Origin: Candidatus Thorarchaeota archaeon MP8T_1
GTDB taxonomy: Archaea > Asgardarchaeota > Thorarchaeia > Thorarchaeales > Thorarchaeaceae
Length of the DNA: 24,367 bases
Assembly: GCA_002825465.1 (NCBI GenBank)
Contig: PJER01000037.1
Span: forward strand, 1-24,367
Direction: 5' to 3'
Positions 6,776-14,350 of this stretch are shown in pieces. Both the position numbers and the translations under genes were made by a program. Each line of letters begins with the position of its first letter. Within the stretch, counting starts at the first letter, position 1. Under the pieces are notes generated by a model that did not search any database, was not told where the DNA came from, and saw only the letters and a program-made list of their open reading frames with translations.

Positions 6776-7516
6776 ATGTTTAAGAAAACAATTGATTATG
6801 ACAAGGTCTCAAAGGTCTATGATCAGGTTCGCGAAGGAAATCCGGAGATGGTGACTCAACTCCTTGAAGAGGTCTCTCTGACTGAATCCTCCCTTGTTCT
6901 TGATGTGGGATGTGGAACAGGTAATAACACCATTCTCTTAGCTGCTGCAATACCTGCTAAGATTGTGGGTTTGGATATCTCCTATGGAATGCTGCAGAGA
7001 GCATGTGAAAAGAGAAGTCGAGTTCCTCTTGTTCAGTCACCTGCTGACAACCTTCCTTTTGCAACTGATTCATTTGATTTCGTCTATATGACCGAAGTTC
7101 TTCATCATCTTCCTGATATTCCAAAGACCTACAGAGAAATCCATCGTATTCTCAAAGACTCAAGTCCTCTCTGTATAGTCACGCAGGCTCATAATCAAAT
7201 TGACCACAGGATGACATCCCGATTCTTTCCTGGGACGGCTAAGGTAGACAAAGAACGGTATCCAGATGTTGATGAGATTGAATTCGAGCTCAAGCTTGCA
7301 GGATTTAGCAAGATTTCAACCAAGGACTACACCTACAAACCAGTTCGTCTTGGTCCAGACTATCTCGAGACCATAGAGAAACGTGGCTTTTCAATGCTCC
7401 ATAAGATAAGTCGGGAAGAATACGAAAAGGGTCTTGAAGACCTAAGAGCGTCATTTGAAAAGAATGAAGAATTGCTCTATCATGCGGAATATTCATTCGT
7501 CTGGGCAATCAAATAA
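6776..7516 (+). CDS. Class I SAM-dependent methyltransferase
   Basis: This 246-aa protein has the SAM-binding motif VLDVGCGTGNN at about residues 41-51, an acidic end of strand two (GLDIS), the PADNLPF motif III region, and FVYMTEVLHHLPD typical of Methyltransferase_11 (UbiE/COQ5-like) domains. The C-terminal ~110 residues are acceptor-specific and not recognised, so the substrate is unknown. The gene lies after the operon terminator and has no clear Shine-Dalgarno. A TATA-like CTTTATT near 6727-6733 suggests its own promoter and a short leader. Its TAA stop directly abuts the stop of the convergent gene with no gap. A link to methionine or SAM use by proximity to homocysteine synthesis is possible but unsupported. 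Confidence 0.85.
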   Translation: MFKKTIDYDKVSKVYDQVREGNPEMVTQLLEEVSLTESSLVLDVGCGTGNNTILLAAAIPAKIVGLDISYGMLQRACEKRSRVPLVQSPADNLPFATDSFDFVYMTEVLHHLPDIPKTYREIHRILKDSSPLCIVTQAHNQIDHRMTSRFFPGTAKVDKERYPDVDEIEFELKLAGFSKISTKDYTYKPVRLGPDYLETIEKRGFSMLHKISREEYEKGLEDLRASFEKNEELLYHAEYSFVWAIK

Positions 7517-7867
7517 TCACGCGACAATGATTGTAATGGTACAGGAACTCTCAACCTCGAAACGGAAGAGGATGTTGATTTTAAGAGTAGTACCTCCTGC
7601 TTTTAGTGCTTTGAAGAACCATTTACCTCTCTCAGCATCTCCACCTGTCCATCCTGGTTTCTTCATGTGTTCAGGATGAAGATACTCTGTCTGTGTATCT
7701 ATGTGTTTGATGATCAAATCGTCACCTATTTCGAATTCTGCATCTTCTCCGACTGATCCGTGCCTATGAAACTGGTAGTAGAACTCATCACCTACTGATA
7801 TCTTCAGTATGGTGTCCTCCCCCTGACACTCTGCTCTGAGTATCTCATCCTGTGGTGGCTTCTTCAT
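7517..7867 (-). CDS. Small protein resembling chagasin-type (I42) protease inhibitors
   Basis: This 116-aa protein has no signal peptide. The N-terminal half has VGDEFYYQF, and the C-terminal half has PGWTGGD followed by GKWFFKALKAGGTTLKI and strands ending in SSCTITIIVA. The pattern of W-x-F-K-A-x-K-A-G-x-T-T before the last strands is characteristic of chagasin-like inhibitors of cysteine peptidases. The NPTTGY and RPW loops that contact papain-type enzymes are not recognisable, so inhibitor activity is doubtful and only the fold is suggested. It starts 5 nt after the stop of the surface protein gene, with TTAGGAG overlapping that gene's end, so the two are surely co-transcribed. It may act on or with the surface protein. 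Confidence 0.6.
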   Translation of the reverse strand: MKKPPQDEILRAECQGEDTILKISVGDEFYYQFHRHGSVGEDAEFEIGDDLIIKHIDTQTEYLHPEHMKKPGWTGGDAERGKWFFKALKAGGTTLKINILFRFEVESSCTITIIVA

Positions 7868-7872
7868 TGAAT

Positions 7873-8625
7873 TTATTCTCCTAACCTCTGCGCTACCGAT
7901 TTTCTCCCTCTGTATCCTTGATAGACTAAGATAGAAACTATGAAACCTATAACAGCAGCGATTGTTATGATGAGTACAATTGGTGTTTGTACATCTCCAG
8001 CGACAGTAGTAGGCATTCCAGGATGCCAGTTTACTAATACGATGTCAATCAGATCAGTTCCCAATGTTGTGTAGCGGTAACGCATGTAGTTCAAGGTGCC
8101 ATTCTCTTTTTCATACCTTACTTCCATAGTGACACTAACTACACTACCGTCTCCGGCGAAGAATGATCCCGCACCAATTGTTCCCCATTCATCTTCTGTA
8201 TCGATGAGCGATAGGTCCTGAAGCCCTGTAATATTTGACATCTCAGTCAGAAAATCCCAGTCTCCAACTGGGACCACGAATGCTTGTAATCCTATTGCAA
8301 CAAGTGTAGAATCATTTGCGCGTTCCATCTCACATGTTGAATTAGCTAATTGTGAAGTCTCATTGATTAGCATCGGAATTGTATCAAGGTCTGTGACCCT
8401 AACTGTGAACTTTTCGCCTACAGTCATGAGAGTGATAAATGGTAAGTCTATAGCAATTGCATTGATATAATTAGGATCAGCAAAATATGCTCTTTGCAGC
8501 ACATATGTAAATTCCTCTCCAACATCAACACCCCACTCAAGGGAATTATTTGCTTGAGCTTCCACAGCAATTGGTGTTGACGAGTACATCAGAAAAATGA
8601 CAAATATCAAAGAAAGTAATTTCAA
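7873..8625 (-). CDS. Secreted, C-terminally membrane-anchored surface protein
   Basis: This 250-aa protein has a signal peptide at about residues 1-24 ending in AVEAQA. An extracellular beta-rich domain of about 190 residues begins WGVDVGEEFTYVLQRAY and contains several N-glycosylation sequons. One membrane helix near 216-238 (PIVLIITIAAVIGFIVSILV) is followed by a basic cytoplasmic tail. The WGVxVGxxFTY start and terminal anchor resemble the choice-of-anchor S type proteins that are numerous in Thorarchaeota; that match is from memory of the pattern. The start is a TTG (8625-8623) with AAGGTGAG 11 nt upstream, and a stop closes the frame just before it. It lies 55 nt after the HAD hydrolase and upstream of the chagasin-like gene. 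Confidence 0.75.
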   Translation of the reverse strand: MKLLSLIFVIFLMYSSTPIAVEAQANNSLEWGVDVGEEFTYVLQRAYFADPNYINAIAIDLPFITLMTVGEKFTVRVTDLDTIPMLINETSQLANSTCEMERANDSTLVAIGLQAFVVPVGDWDFLTEMSNITGLQDLSLIDTEDEWGTIGAGSFFAGDGSVVSVTMEVRYEKENGTLNYMRYRYTTLGTDLIDIVLVNWHPGMPTTVAGDVQTPIVLIITIAAVIGFIVSILVYQGYRGRKSVAQRLGE

Positions 8626-8680
8626 TTTCAGCTGAGCTCACCTTCACAAGTTCAGATAACCTTCCTCATAATGAACGTAT

Positions 8681-9472
8681 TCATTCGACGATTTTAAGCA
8701 AGTCATCAATATGTTCAATGACAATAACGTCTGATGTAATCTCATTAGCCTCGTGAGGGTCAACCCATGTGAGAAGGATTGGTGCCATATCAGCTCGTTG
8801 TGCAGCTACGACATCATGCTCAACAATGTTTCCAATATAAGCACATTTTCGAGGATTGACTCCTACTCTCTCTGCAACTCTCAATAACATATATGGAGAA
8901 GGTTTTGCATATCCTGGGACTCCAGTGAACTCAATTGCTCCAAATAAGTCATAGATTCCATCTGCCTGTAGAGCTTGTGTTGGATCACTGTACCTATTTG
9001 ATGCCACCCCAAGTACAAAGTCTCTCTGTTTCAAATCTTCTAAGACTTCACAAACTCCCTCGATAAGAATGGGTTTGACATCTTCAAAGAATTCATCCCA
9101 CTTCTTCTGATATTTCTCAGCAAGTTCGTGAACATTCTCTCTAATTCCTAGACCCCTAAAGAGTACCCTATCATATTGCAACCATTCAGTTACTTTCGGC
9201 TCCCAATAGACTGGAACGTTATTATCGATCATATAGTTCCAGAGCCAATTATTCGCATGGACAAGTGCCTCTTTGATATACTCATCAGTGAACTCCTCAA
9301 TTTTCTCATATCCGATTTCTGACATGAACTCTCTTGTGAGACCACAGATATCAGATGCAGGTTCGTAGAGCGTACCCCCTAGATCAAAGATCAGCGCTTC
9401 AATTCCTTCTAATTTCATAGCATAGATTTGATTCGTATTCATACACTTGTATTCTTCGTCGTGGCATCTCAA
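8681..9472 (-). CDS. HAD superfamily hydrolase
   Basis: The core of this 263-aa ORF is a HAD fold with a C1-type helical cap. Motif I is FDLGGTLYEP (Asp30), motif II is GVASNRYSD, motif III is the Lys in GYAKPSPYML, and motif IV is YIGNIVEHDV. Two positions deviate: the second Asp of motif I is Gly, and the usual GD of motif IV is GN. The nucleophile remains, so a phosphatase, phosphoglycolate-like or dehalogenase-like reaction is possible; the substrate is unknown. The start is uncertain. An ATG at 9418 gives the normal spacing to motif I, while a TATA-like element at 9495-9503 lies about 27 nt before the ATG at 9472, which would suit a leaderless mRNA. It is divergent from the TPR gene. Confidence 0.85.
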   Translation of the reverse strand: MRCHDEEYKCMNTNQIYAMKLEGIEALIFDLGGTLYEPASDICGLTREFMSEIGYEKIEEFTDEYIKEALVHANNWLWNYMIDNNVPVYWEPKVTEWLQYDRVLFRGLGIRENVHELAEKYQKKWDEFFEDVKPILIEGVCEVLEDLKQRDFVLGVASNRYSDPTQALQADGIYDLFGAIEFTGVPGYAKPSPYMLLRVAERVGVNPRKCAYIGNIVEHDVVAAQRADMAPILLTWVDPHEANEITSDVIVIEHIDDLLKIVE

Positions 9473-9512
9473 CTCTTTTGAGTAGTGATGTTGTGATTTA
9501 ATCTGAACTGCA

Positions 9513-10664
9513 ATGGAAAATTCTGAAGAATCCCTAACAAGTGTAGAAGCTCATATACGCCAGAATCCACAGGATGCTTCTGCATGGAATGTTAAGGGAG
9601 TGATCCACGCTCAGAGAGAAGAATTTGGTGAGGCACTTCGCTGTTTTGATCAGGCAATCCAAATCGATTCCAAACTCGCAGCAGCTCACCTGAACCGAGG
9701 TAGAGTACTTCTTACTCTGGGTCGTGACAAGGCTGGGGATGCGCTCAAATCATTCGACCAAGCATTGCAACTAAAACCAGATGATATTGAGACCCTACGG
9801 GACAAGGCTCTCGCTCTTCGTGGATTGAACCGTGTTGATGATGAGCTTGCAATCTACAAACGGTTGAGCGAGCTTGCACAAGACGAATGGGCTGTCTGGT
9901 TGAGATTAGGTGACCTCCAGCTTGAAAAAGGTGCATTGAAGGATGCAATCTCTAGTTATGATACCGCTTTGAATCTGAAGGACGACCTTGTACCCGCCTA
10001 TGTGAGAAGAGCAATGGCACTGGCAATTGATGGGCAATTCGATGACGCACTCAAGTCTGCAAATACTGCAACCAAAATGGACCCAGAGAATCATGAAGCA
10101 TGGCTCATTCGAGGTGACGTGAATCTTCGTGCAGGTAAACACAAAGATGCCATGAAAGCTTTGAAGAAAGCATCAGAACTTGATCCTACTGATGCTAGCG
10201 TAGAGAACACTATGGGTATGGTTGCGTATAAAGATGGTAATCTATCTGAGGCGGCTAGACATCTGAGAAGAGCTATCATTCGAAGGAAGAATTATCCAAC
10301 TGCATTGAGAAATCTTGGGTTAATCTACATGGAGCTGGAGGAATGGGAAGAAGCAATCCAAATCCTTGTACAACTCACCTCGATTGTCAAGAATGATCCC
10401 GATGCCTTTGATGCTCTTGCAACATCATATGCTCGATTGGATGATTTTTGCAATGCTCAAGATGCATGGGAAAGTGCTCGAAAATTATACAAGAAAGTCG
10501 GTGAAAAGAAAGAGGCTGAACGAGTCACTGTTCTGCATCGAGCTGCAAGAATCAATTGTCATCGAATGAAGAAAGCTGAGAAGGCAGCCAGAGAGCAAGA
10601 GAAGATGAAAAGAACCTTTGCGACCCGTCATGAAGGAAAAAAGAAGCGCACGAAGAACCGTTGA
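9513..10664 (+). CDS. Tetratricopeptide repeat (TPR) protein
   Basis: This 383-aa protein contains about nine consecutive TPR units between residues ~20 and 345, each about 34 residues. They show the W/A-G-Y/F-A-P pattern, for example ASAWNVKGVIHAQREEFGEA and HEAWLIRGDVNLRAGKHKDA. The last ~35 residues are strongly basic (KKAEKAAREQEKMKRTFATR onward) and may bind nucleic acid or acidic partners. It has no signal peptide or membrane segment, so it is a cytoplasmic scaffold for protein contacts with unknown partners. It has no clear Shine-Dalgarno. Its stop is separated by only 2 nt from that of a convergent gene that also encodes TPR motifs. Confidence 0.9.
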   Translation: MENSEESLTSVEAHIRQNPQDASAWNVKGVIHAQREEFGEALRCFDQAIQIDSKLAAAHLNRGRVLLTLGRDKAGDALKSFDQALQLKPDDIETLRDKALALRGLNRVDDELAIYKRLSELAQDEWAVWLRLGDLQLEKGALKDAISSYDTALNLKDDLVPAYVRRAMALAIDGQFDDALKSANTATKMDPENHEAWLIRGDVNLRAGKHKDAMKALKKASELDPTDASVENTMGMVAYKDGNLSEAARHLRRAIIRRKNYPTALRNLGLIYMELEEWEEAIQILVQLTSIVKNDPDAFDALATSYARLDDFCNAQDAWESARKLYKKVGEKKEAERVTVLHRAARINCHRMKKAEKAAREQEKMKRTFATRHEGKKKRTKNR

Positions 10665-10666
10665 TA

Positions 10667-10978
10667 CTATGACTCACTGAACCTATATGCTTCAGAAGCA
10701 CCTTCTCTATCTCCTAATGTCATCAATACATCGCCCATTTTCTTCCATGCTGGTGAATAATTAGGGTCAATTGATACAGCTTTCTTTAATGCATCAAGAG
10801 CCTCTAGATGGTACCCTGCTCCATCAAGTAATATTCCATAGTAATGCCAACCCTCATGGTCATCAGGTCTTAACTGAATAAAATGTCCAATGACATCAAC
10901 TAAGATAGATCGATAATTGATTGCAACTAAGCCTACTAAGAAGACGATAATTCCAATCCCTATAAACTGGAGTACCAT
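10667..10978 (-). CDS. Small membrane-anchored TPR protein
   Basis: This 103-aa protein has an N-terminal membrane helix at about residues 4-21 (QFIGIGIIVFLVGLVAI). Two TPR units follow, HEGWHYYGILLDGAGYHLEA and YSPAWKKMGDVLMTLGDREG, placing the repeats near the membrane, probably on the cytoplasmic side. Two TPR units are few for a free solenoid, so it may pair with another TPR protein such as the convergent 383-aa neighbour; that is speculation. No Shine-Dalgarno is visible. The MBL-fold gene lies 46 nt upstream on the same strand, so co-transcription is possible. Confidence 0.8.
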   Translation of the reverse strand: MVLQFIGIGIIVFLVGLVAINYRSILVDVIGHFIQLRPDDHEGWHYYGILLDGAGYHLEALDALKKAVSIDPNYSPAWKKMGDVLMTLGDREGASEAYRFSES

Positions 10979-11024
10979 AGTATACTTTCTATTTCTGACC
11001 TATTGAATGATTAGTTATGTGATT

Positions 11025-11834
11025 TCACGATTCTGGTTTATCAAATAGAATTGACTTGATGAAATAATCAATACCAAACCTTTCTTTCGTCATCTCCAAG
11101 TACCACGGACCTTCTAGTTCGAGTTCATTTTGTATCTCTTCGATGGATTTTCCTTTCTGATGTAAGACTTGTGCCTCTTCTTTGATTTGATTGATGTAAT
11201 CAATTCTTGTCTGAATATGTTCTCGTGGATTTTCAATTGGACCTCGGTGAGAATCAAAGAGGATCTCAATATCCATATCTCGAATCTTTTCCATCGTTGC
11301 TACCATTTGGGGTATGTTTTCCTCAGGCATTGCTATCTTCTTCTTTGAGGGTAATGGGACTGCATCGAATGAAAAGAACCACCGTTTCTTTGGCTCATAG
11401 AACCCGACCATGTGAGCAGCATGACCTGGTAACGGTATCACTTCGAATCTTAGATCGTCAATTGTAAAGGTGTCACTGAGGGTCTCAATTTTAGATACTG
11501 GTTTTGGTTGACCCCATACATAATCAAAGAACTCTCCAATCTTTTCCGGATTTACAAGTTCCTTCTTGGTCATCTCATTTGCATAAATTCGAACATTACC
11601 ATCGAATATGTGCAAACATCCAACATGGTCTTCATGAGAATGGGAGATGTACACATGATGAATCTCCTTTGTATCTACGAACTTCTGGAACTCACTGACT
11701 GCATTTCCACACCCAGTATCGAATAATGCATCTCGAATGAGGAATGCATAGACAAACATTATCGCATTCCCATCTTGCTCTGTGGCTGTTTTGATACAAG
11801 TTATGTCATCATTATACGGTACAATTTCAATCAT
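11025..11834 (-). CDS. Metallo-beta-lactamase fold hydrolase
   Basis: This 269-aa protein carries the full metal-binding set of the MBL fold: HSHEDH at residues 65-70, His138 in PLPGHAAH, Asp157 in FSFDAVP and His196 in FDSHRGP. It should bind two metal ions and hydrolyse an ester, thioester or phosphodiester bond; glyoxalase II-like and broader lactamase_B groups share this motif set. The C-terminal ~60 residues are helical, as in many archaeal MBL proteins. The substrate cannot be told. The ATG is preceded by an ACAGGTAAC stretch and a small inverted repeat GTAAC/GTTAC. It lies 47 nt after DUF763 on the same strand. Confidence 0.87.
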   Translation of the reverse strand: MIEIVPYNDDITCIKTATEQDGNAIMFVYAFLIRDALFDTGCGNAVSEFQKFVDTKEIHHVYISHSHEDHVGCLHIFDGNVRIYANEMTKKELVNPEKIGEFFDYVWGQPKPVSKIETLSDTFTIDDLRFEVIPLPGHAAHMVGFYEPKKRWFFSFDAVPLPSKKKIAMPEENIPQMVATMEKIRDMDIEILFDSHRGPIENPREHIQTRIDYINQIKEEAQVLHQKGKSIEEIQNELELEGPWYLEMTKERFGIDYFIKSILFDKPES

Positions 11835-11881
11835 TGTAACTTGTTACCTGTAAAAGGACAAATTCAATTCTTTGGTTTGAC

Positions 11882-13009
11882 TTATGCTTCAATCTGAGGG
11901 TGTCGAAGGATTGGTGGTGCAAACTTACTCAAGCGTTTAAGCCCAAGGATCTTCTCTCTTCGACCCATTTTTGAAGCATTGACAACCTGTTCCATAAACT
12001 CGATTGCTTTATCGTAGTCCTTTCTTGGAACAGGGAATGGGACACCATCCTTTCCACCGAAGGCAAAACACATTCTGACCGGGTCAGACCAAGATGGTGC
12101 AGTGCCAAAGATCATTTCTGAGATGAGCGAGAGACCTCTGATGGTTGCTGGTCCGAATCCGTCCCTGAGTAGTAATTCCTCATAAGAGTCTGGTGGGTGT
12201 TCATAGGCTCTTCGTACAGCATTCCACTCCATTCGTGTAGGTACGACTTTGTAAGATGGGAGAACAGTCTCTTCTTCCTCCTCTACCCATGGAATCAAAG
12301 TGGTTTCACCATAGGCTTTGACGTCCTCAAAGTACCTTCTGACTCGGGCTGGGTCCTCTTTGACAATATCGAGACTGACTTTCCGACACTCATCAGATAG
12401 TTTTGATGTCATGTCCAAGGTACTATCCTTTATCTGACCTGATATCAGACCTGTGTGTGGTTCATCGATGTAATTCTTAGTTTCCTCTCCACTCCAATGA
12501 TACCTTCGAGCGTCATTACTTTTGAAATCCATTCCCTGTTGAACTACAGTCCAATTCTCTTCTGCATCAACAAAGAATAGATGCTGGTAGAGTTGGTATC
12601 CGTCTTGAACACCTGCATTGTCGACTTTTGCAACAGCTTTACTGATTTCAACCAGACCTGCTCCATCAAGCCCATAATCTTCTAAGGCTCGGAGCTGTTC
12701 TGGAACCTTCTTTGAGGCTATTCCTTTCCCTCCAATCCCTACCATATTGTGAGTCTCAAATGAAAGTGCTGATTTCAATACTCCGCATGTGACCGTTGTT
12801 GAGCCCGAACTATCCCAATCATAACCCAAGACATTCGATAGCGCTTGAAACCAGACTGGATCTGCCAATCTCCTGAGAAGCTCAGTAGTTCCATACTCAT
12901 CTACGATGACCTTGCAAAGAGCATCCGCCATTGGAATCATTCGCTTAACTAGCCAATGTGGTGCTTTACCCGGATGAAGTTTGAGGTCTGCGACTCCAGC
13001 TCGTTTCAC
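11882..13009 (-). CDS. DUF763 (COG1415) protein of unknown function
   Basis: This 375-aa protein is recognised by its start, KRAGVADLKLHPGKAPHWL, and by SSGSTTVTCGVLKSAL, GIGGKGIASKKVP, NAGVQDGYQLYQHLFFVD and FAFGGKDGVPFPVPRKDYD, all typical of DUF763. A helix-hairpin-helix-like stretch (LLLRDGFGPATIRGLSLISE) near residue 280 hints at DNA contact. No function is established to my knowledge. The start is GTG at 13009 with TTTGGAG 8 nt upstream. It lies 34 nt downstream of the DUF3795 gene, probably in one transcript. Confidence 0.9.
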   Translation of the reverse strand: MKRAGVADLKLHPGKAPHWLVKRMIPMADALCKVIVDEYGTTELLRRLADPVWFQALSNVLGYDWDSSGSTTVTCGVLKSALSFETHNMVGIGGKGIASKKVPEQLRALEDYGLDGAGLVEISKAVAKVDNAGVQDGYQLYQHLFFVDAEENWTVVQQGMDFKSNDARRYHWSGEETKNYIDEPHTGLISGQIKDSTLDMTSKLSDECRKVSLDIVKEDPARVRRYFEDVKAYGETTLIPWVEEEEETVLPSYKVVPTRMEWNAVRRAYEHPPDSYEELLLRDGFGPATIRGLSLISEMIFGTAPSWSDPVRMCFAFGGKDGVPFPVPRKDYDKAIEFMEQVVNASKMGRREKILGLKRLSKFAPPILRHPQIEA

Positions 13010-13043
13010 TTGTCTGTCTCCAAATGCAAATCCCTATACACTT

Positions 13044-13391
13044 CTATAAAGCAGCACGCAAATTTTCGAGCCTCTGTCGTGATTCGTCTCCAGCGTGACT
13101 AAGCCATTCTTCGAGGACATCACACCCATAATCATCACAATGAGCGCAGGTTTCAACACCTCGCTTGCTCGCGCAGGCTTTGACGGTACATGTAGAACAG
13201 AATTTGAACATAGGGTCACCCTTCATCTTACATCCTCCACAGTTCACATCTGCTGGTTTGACTGGGAATTCAGGGCTTCCCCATTTTGTAGCTGCTTCTT
13301 TACGCAGATTATCATCATCATTCTTGTATGCGAGATATGCAGGACACTCCTCGCAATTGAGACCACAATACGCGACTGTGTTATCGGTCAT
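13044..13391 (-). CDS. DUF3795 cysteine-rich protein
   Basis: This 115-aa protein begins TDNTVAYCGLNCEECPAYLA, the DUF3795 signature, and contains eleven cysteines in pairs (YCGLNCEECP, NCGGC, FCSTC, KAC, ETCAHC, YGC). These suggest zinc or iron-sulfur binding. The function is unknown. A TATA-like element centred about 25 nt upstream and the lack of a Shine-Dalgarno suggest a leaderless mRNA. It is the first gene ahead of DUF763 and is divergent from the thioredoxin-fold gene. Confidence 0.85.
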   Translation of the reverse strand: MTDNTVAYCGLNCEECPAYLAYKNDDDNLRKEAATKWGSPEFPVKPADVNCGGCKMKGDPMFKFCSTCTVKACASKRGVETCAHCDDYGCDVLEEWLSHAGDESRQRLENLRAAL

Positions 13392-13410
13392 AGTTCACTG
13401 ATATGTATCA

Positions 13411-13422
13411 AAGTAATAAAAG
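13411..13422 (-). promoter_or_regulatory. TATA-like box for DUF3795-DUF763 transcript
   Basis: On the minus strand this is CTTTTATTACTT, centred 25 nt before the ATG at 13391. The spacing is what a leaderless archaeal transcript needs. Confidence 0.45.
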
Positions 13423-13496
13423 TTCGACAGTAGCCCGAAAGTACTCGTGATGCATTGAACAATCCTTTTATCCGTTTTCAGGAATAATAACACATC

Positions 13497-13508
13497 GGGA
13501 AATTTCCC
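13497..13508. promoter_or_regulatory. Perfect 12-bp palindrome upstream of thioredoxin-fold gene
   Basis: GGGAAATTTCCC lies 24 nt before the ATG at 13533. It falls near or just downstream of the transcription start expected from the TATA-like elements at 13464-13473 or 13483-13491. It could be an operator half of the divergent 13392-13532 control region; function is inferred from symmetry and place. Confidence 0.3.
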
Positions 13509-13532
13509 ATAGAATTCTTTCACAATTTAGAG

Positions 13533-14081
13533 ATGAGAAATATGACTGAGAATGCAGAGTGGAATACAGCAATTTCCTACAAGGACTTTCTAAAGAAAGC
13601 ACGCGAAAATGTAGAATTGATGAAGGCTAGATATACAGATTTTCAGCTTAGCGATAGCGATATTGAAACACTCGGAAGCATTCAGAACGAAATTAGAATT
13701 CTCGTCATCGGAACTGATCGTTGTAGTGACTCAGCTGGTACCATTCCCATATTGGCACGAATGCAAGCAGCCTCCTCTAAAGTTGCGTTACGCATTCTTG
13801 ATAGTGATACTAATGCCGGATATCATCAACAATTCAAAGTAAATGGTAAGCGAAAGACTCCAGTTGTGCTATTTCTGAGTAATGAGCACGAAGAACTCTG
13901 TAGATGGGTTGAAAGACCAAATGCAGTCTATAAGATCATCAACGAGGGAACAATCAAGGCAACTGAGGATCGTAGGAATGCACTGATGAAACTCTATAGT
14001 GATCCTGAGATTCAAAGACAATGTCTTAATGAGTTCAAATACCTCTTACTACGGGCTGACTTCATTCTGGGGCGTAAATAA
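13533..14081 (+). CDS. Thioredoxin-fold protein with one cysteine
   Basis: This 182-aa protein has a thioredoxin-like core. The strand IRILVIGTDRC is followed by SDSAGTIPILARM, so the active-site region reads TDRCSDSAG with Cys64 only. The cis-proline position is Pro110 in KTPVVLFL. This matches the Thioredoxin_9-type family, which normally has WCGD-(x)n-P in place of CXXC. With a single cysteine it cannot form the usual intramolecular disulfide, so a monothiol or non-redox role is likely. Either ATG at 13533 or 13542 may be used; GAGATGAG precedes the second. The zinc-ribbon gene follows after 47 nt. Confidence 0.75.
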   Translation: MRNMTENAEWNTAISYKDFLKKARENVELMKARYTDFQLSDSDIETLGSIQNEIRILVIGTDRCSDSAGTIPILARMQAASSKVALRILDSDTNAGYHQQFKVNGKRKTPVVLFLSNEHEELCRWVERPNAVYKIINEGTIKATEDRRNALMKLYSDPEIQRQCLNEFKYLLLRADFILGRK

Positions 14082-14128
14082 TCTCTTTTAAGTTGGTTGA
14101 GAATAAAAGGAAAACAGATGCATAGAAA

Positions 14129-14350
14129 ATGAAGGATTCAGAGAATCGCATGTCATCCAATCGAAAGAGATCACCATGGGCATATGAAGACACAGGAATA
14201 AAATGTCCCCGTTGTCAGAGTACTCGAATTAATCGTGTCTTGGACCACTGGGCTATGCAACGCGGAATTCAGATGTTCAAATGTGCTGTATGTGGGAAGA
14301 AATTTTACGACCGTAATATTGATGATTATCGACCCACTTACAATAGATGA
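14129..14350 (+). CDS. Small zinc-ribbon protein
   Basis: This 73-aa protein has one treble-like zinc ribbon: CPRCQSTRINRVLDHWAMQR then FKCAVCGKKFYD, so the ligands are CPRC near residues 28-31 and CAVC near residues 52-55. It is basic and probably binds nucleic acid or a protein partner. Its 3' end overlaps the ATG-started frame of the primase large subunit by 29 nt, so the two are probably co-translated and may be functionally linked. It could also be a degenerate transposon-type zinc ribbon, but no transposase is nearby. There is no clear Shine-Dalgarno; a TATA-like CTTTTAAG at about 14086-14093 lies upstream. Confidence 0.7.
   Translation: MKDSENRMSSNRKRSPWAYEDTGIKCPRCQSTRINRVLDHWAMQRGIQMFKCAVCGKKFYDRNIDDYRPTYNR

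Noticed and set aside
11823..11850. GTAAC-TT-GTTAC inverted repeat at the MBL gene start
   Set aside because: Five-base arms with a 2-nt spacer are too short to call an operator without other support.
13095..13433. Plus-strand ORFs opposite the DUF3795 gene
   Set aside because: They are mirror images of the cysteine-rich minus-strand gene, which has a recognised family pattern and its own TATA-like box.
14235..14321. N-terminal extension of PriL from an upstream ATG
   Set aside because: These codons lie within the zinc-ribbon gene in another frame and show no PriL character. The ATG at 14322 places YPFSAEA near the start as expected.
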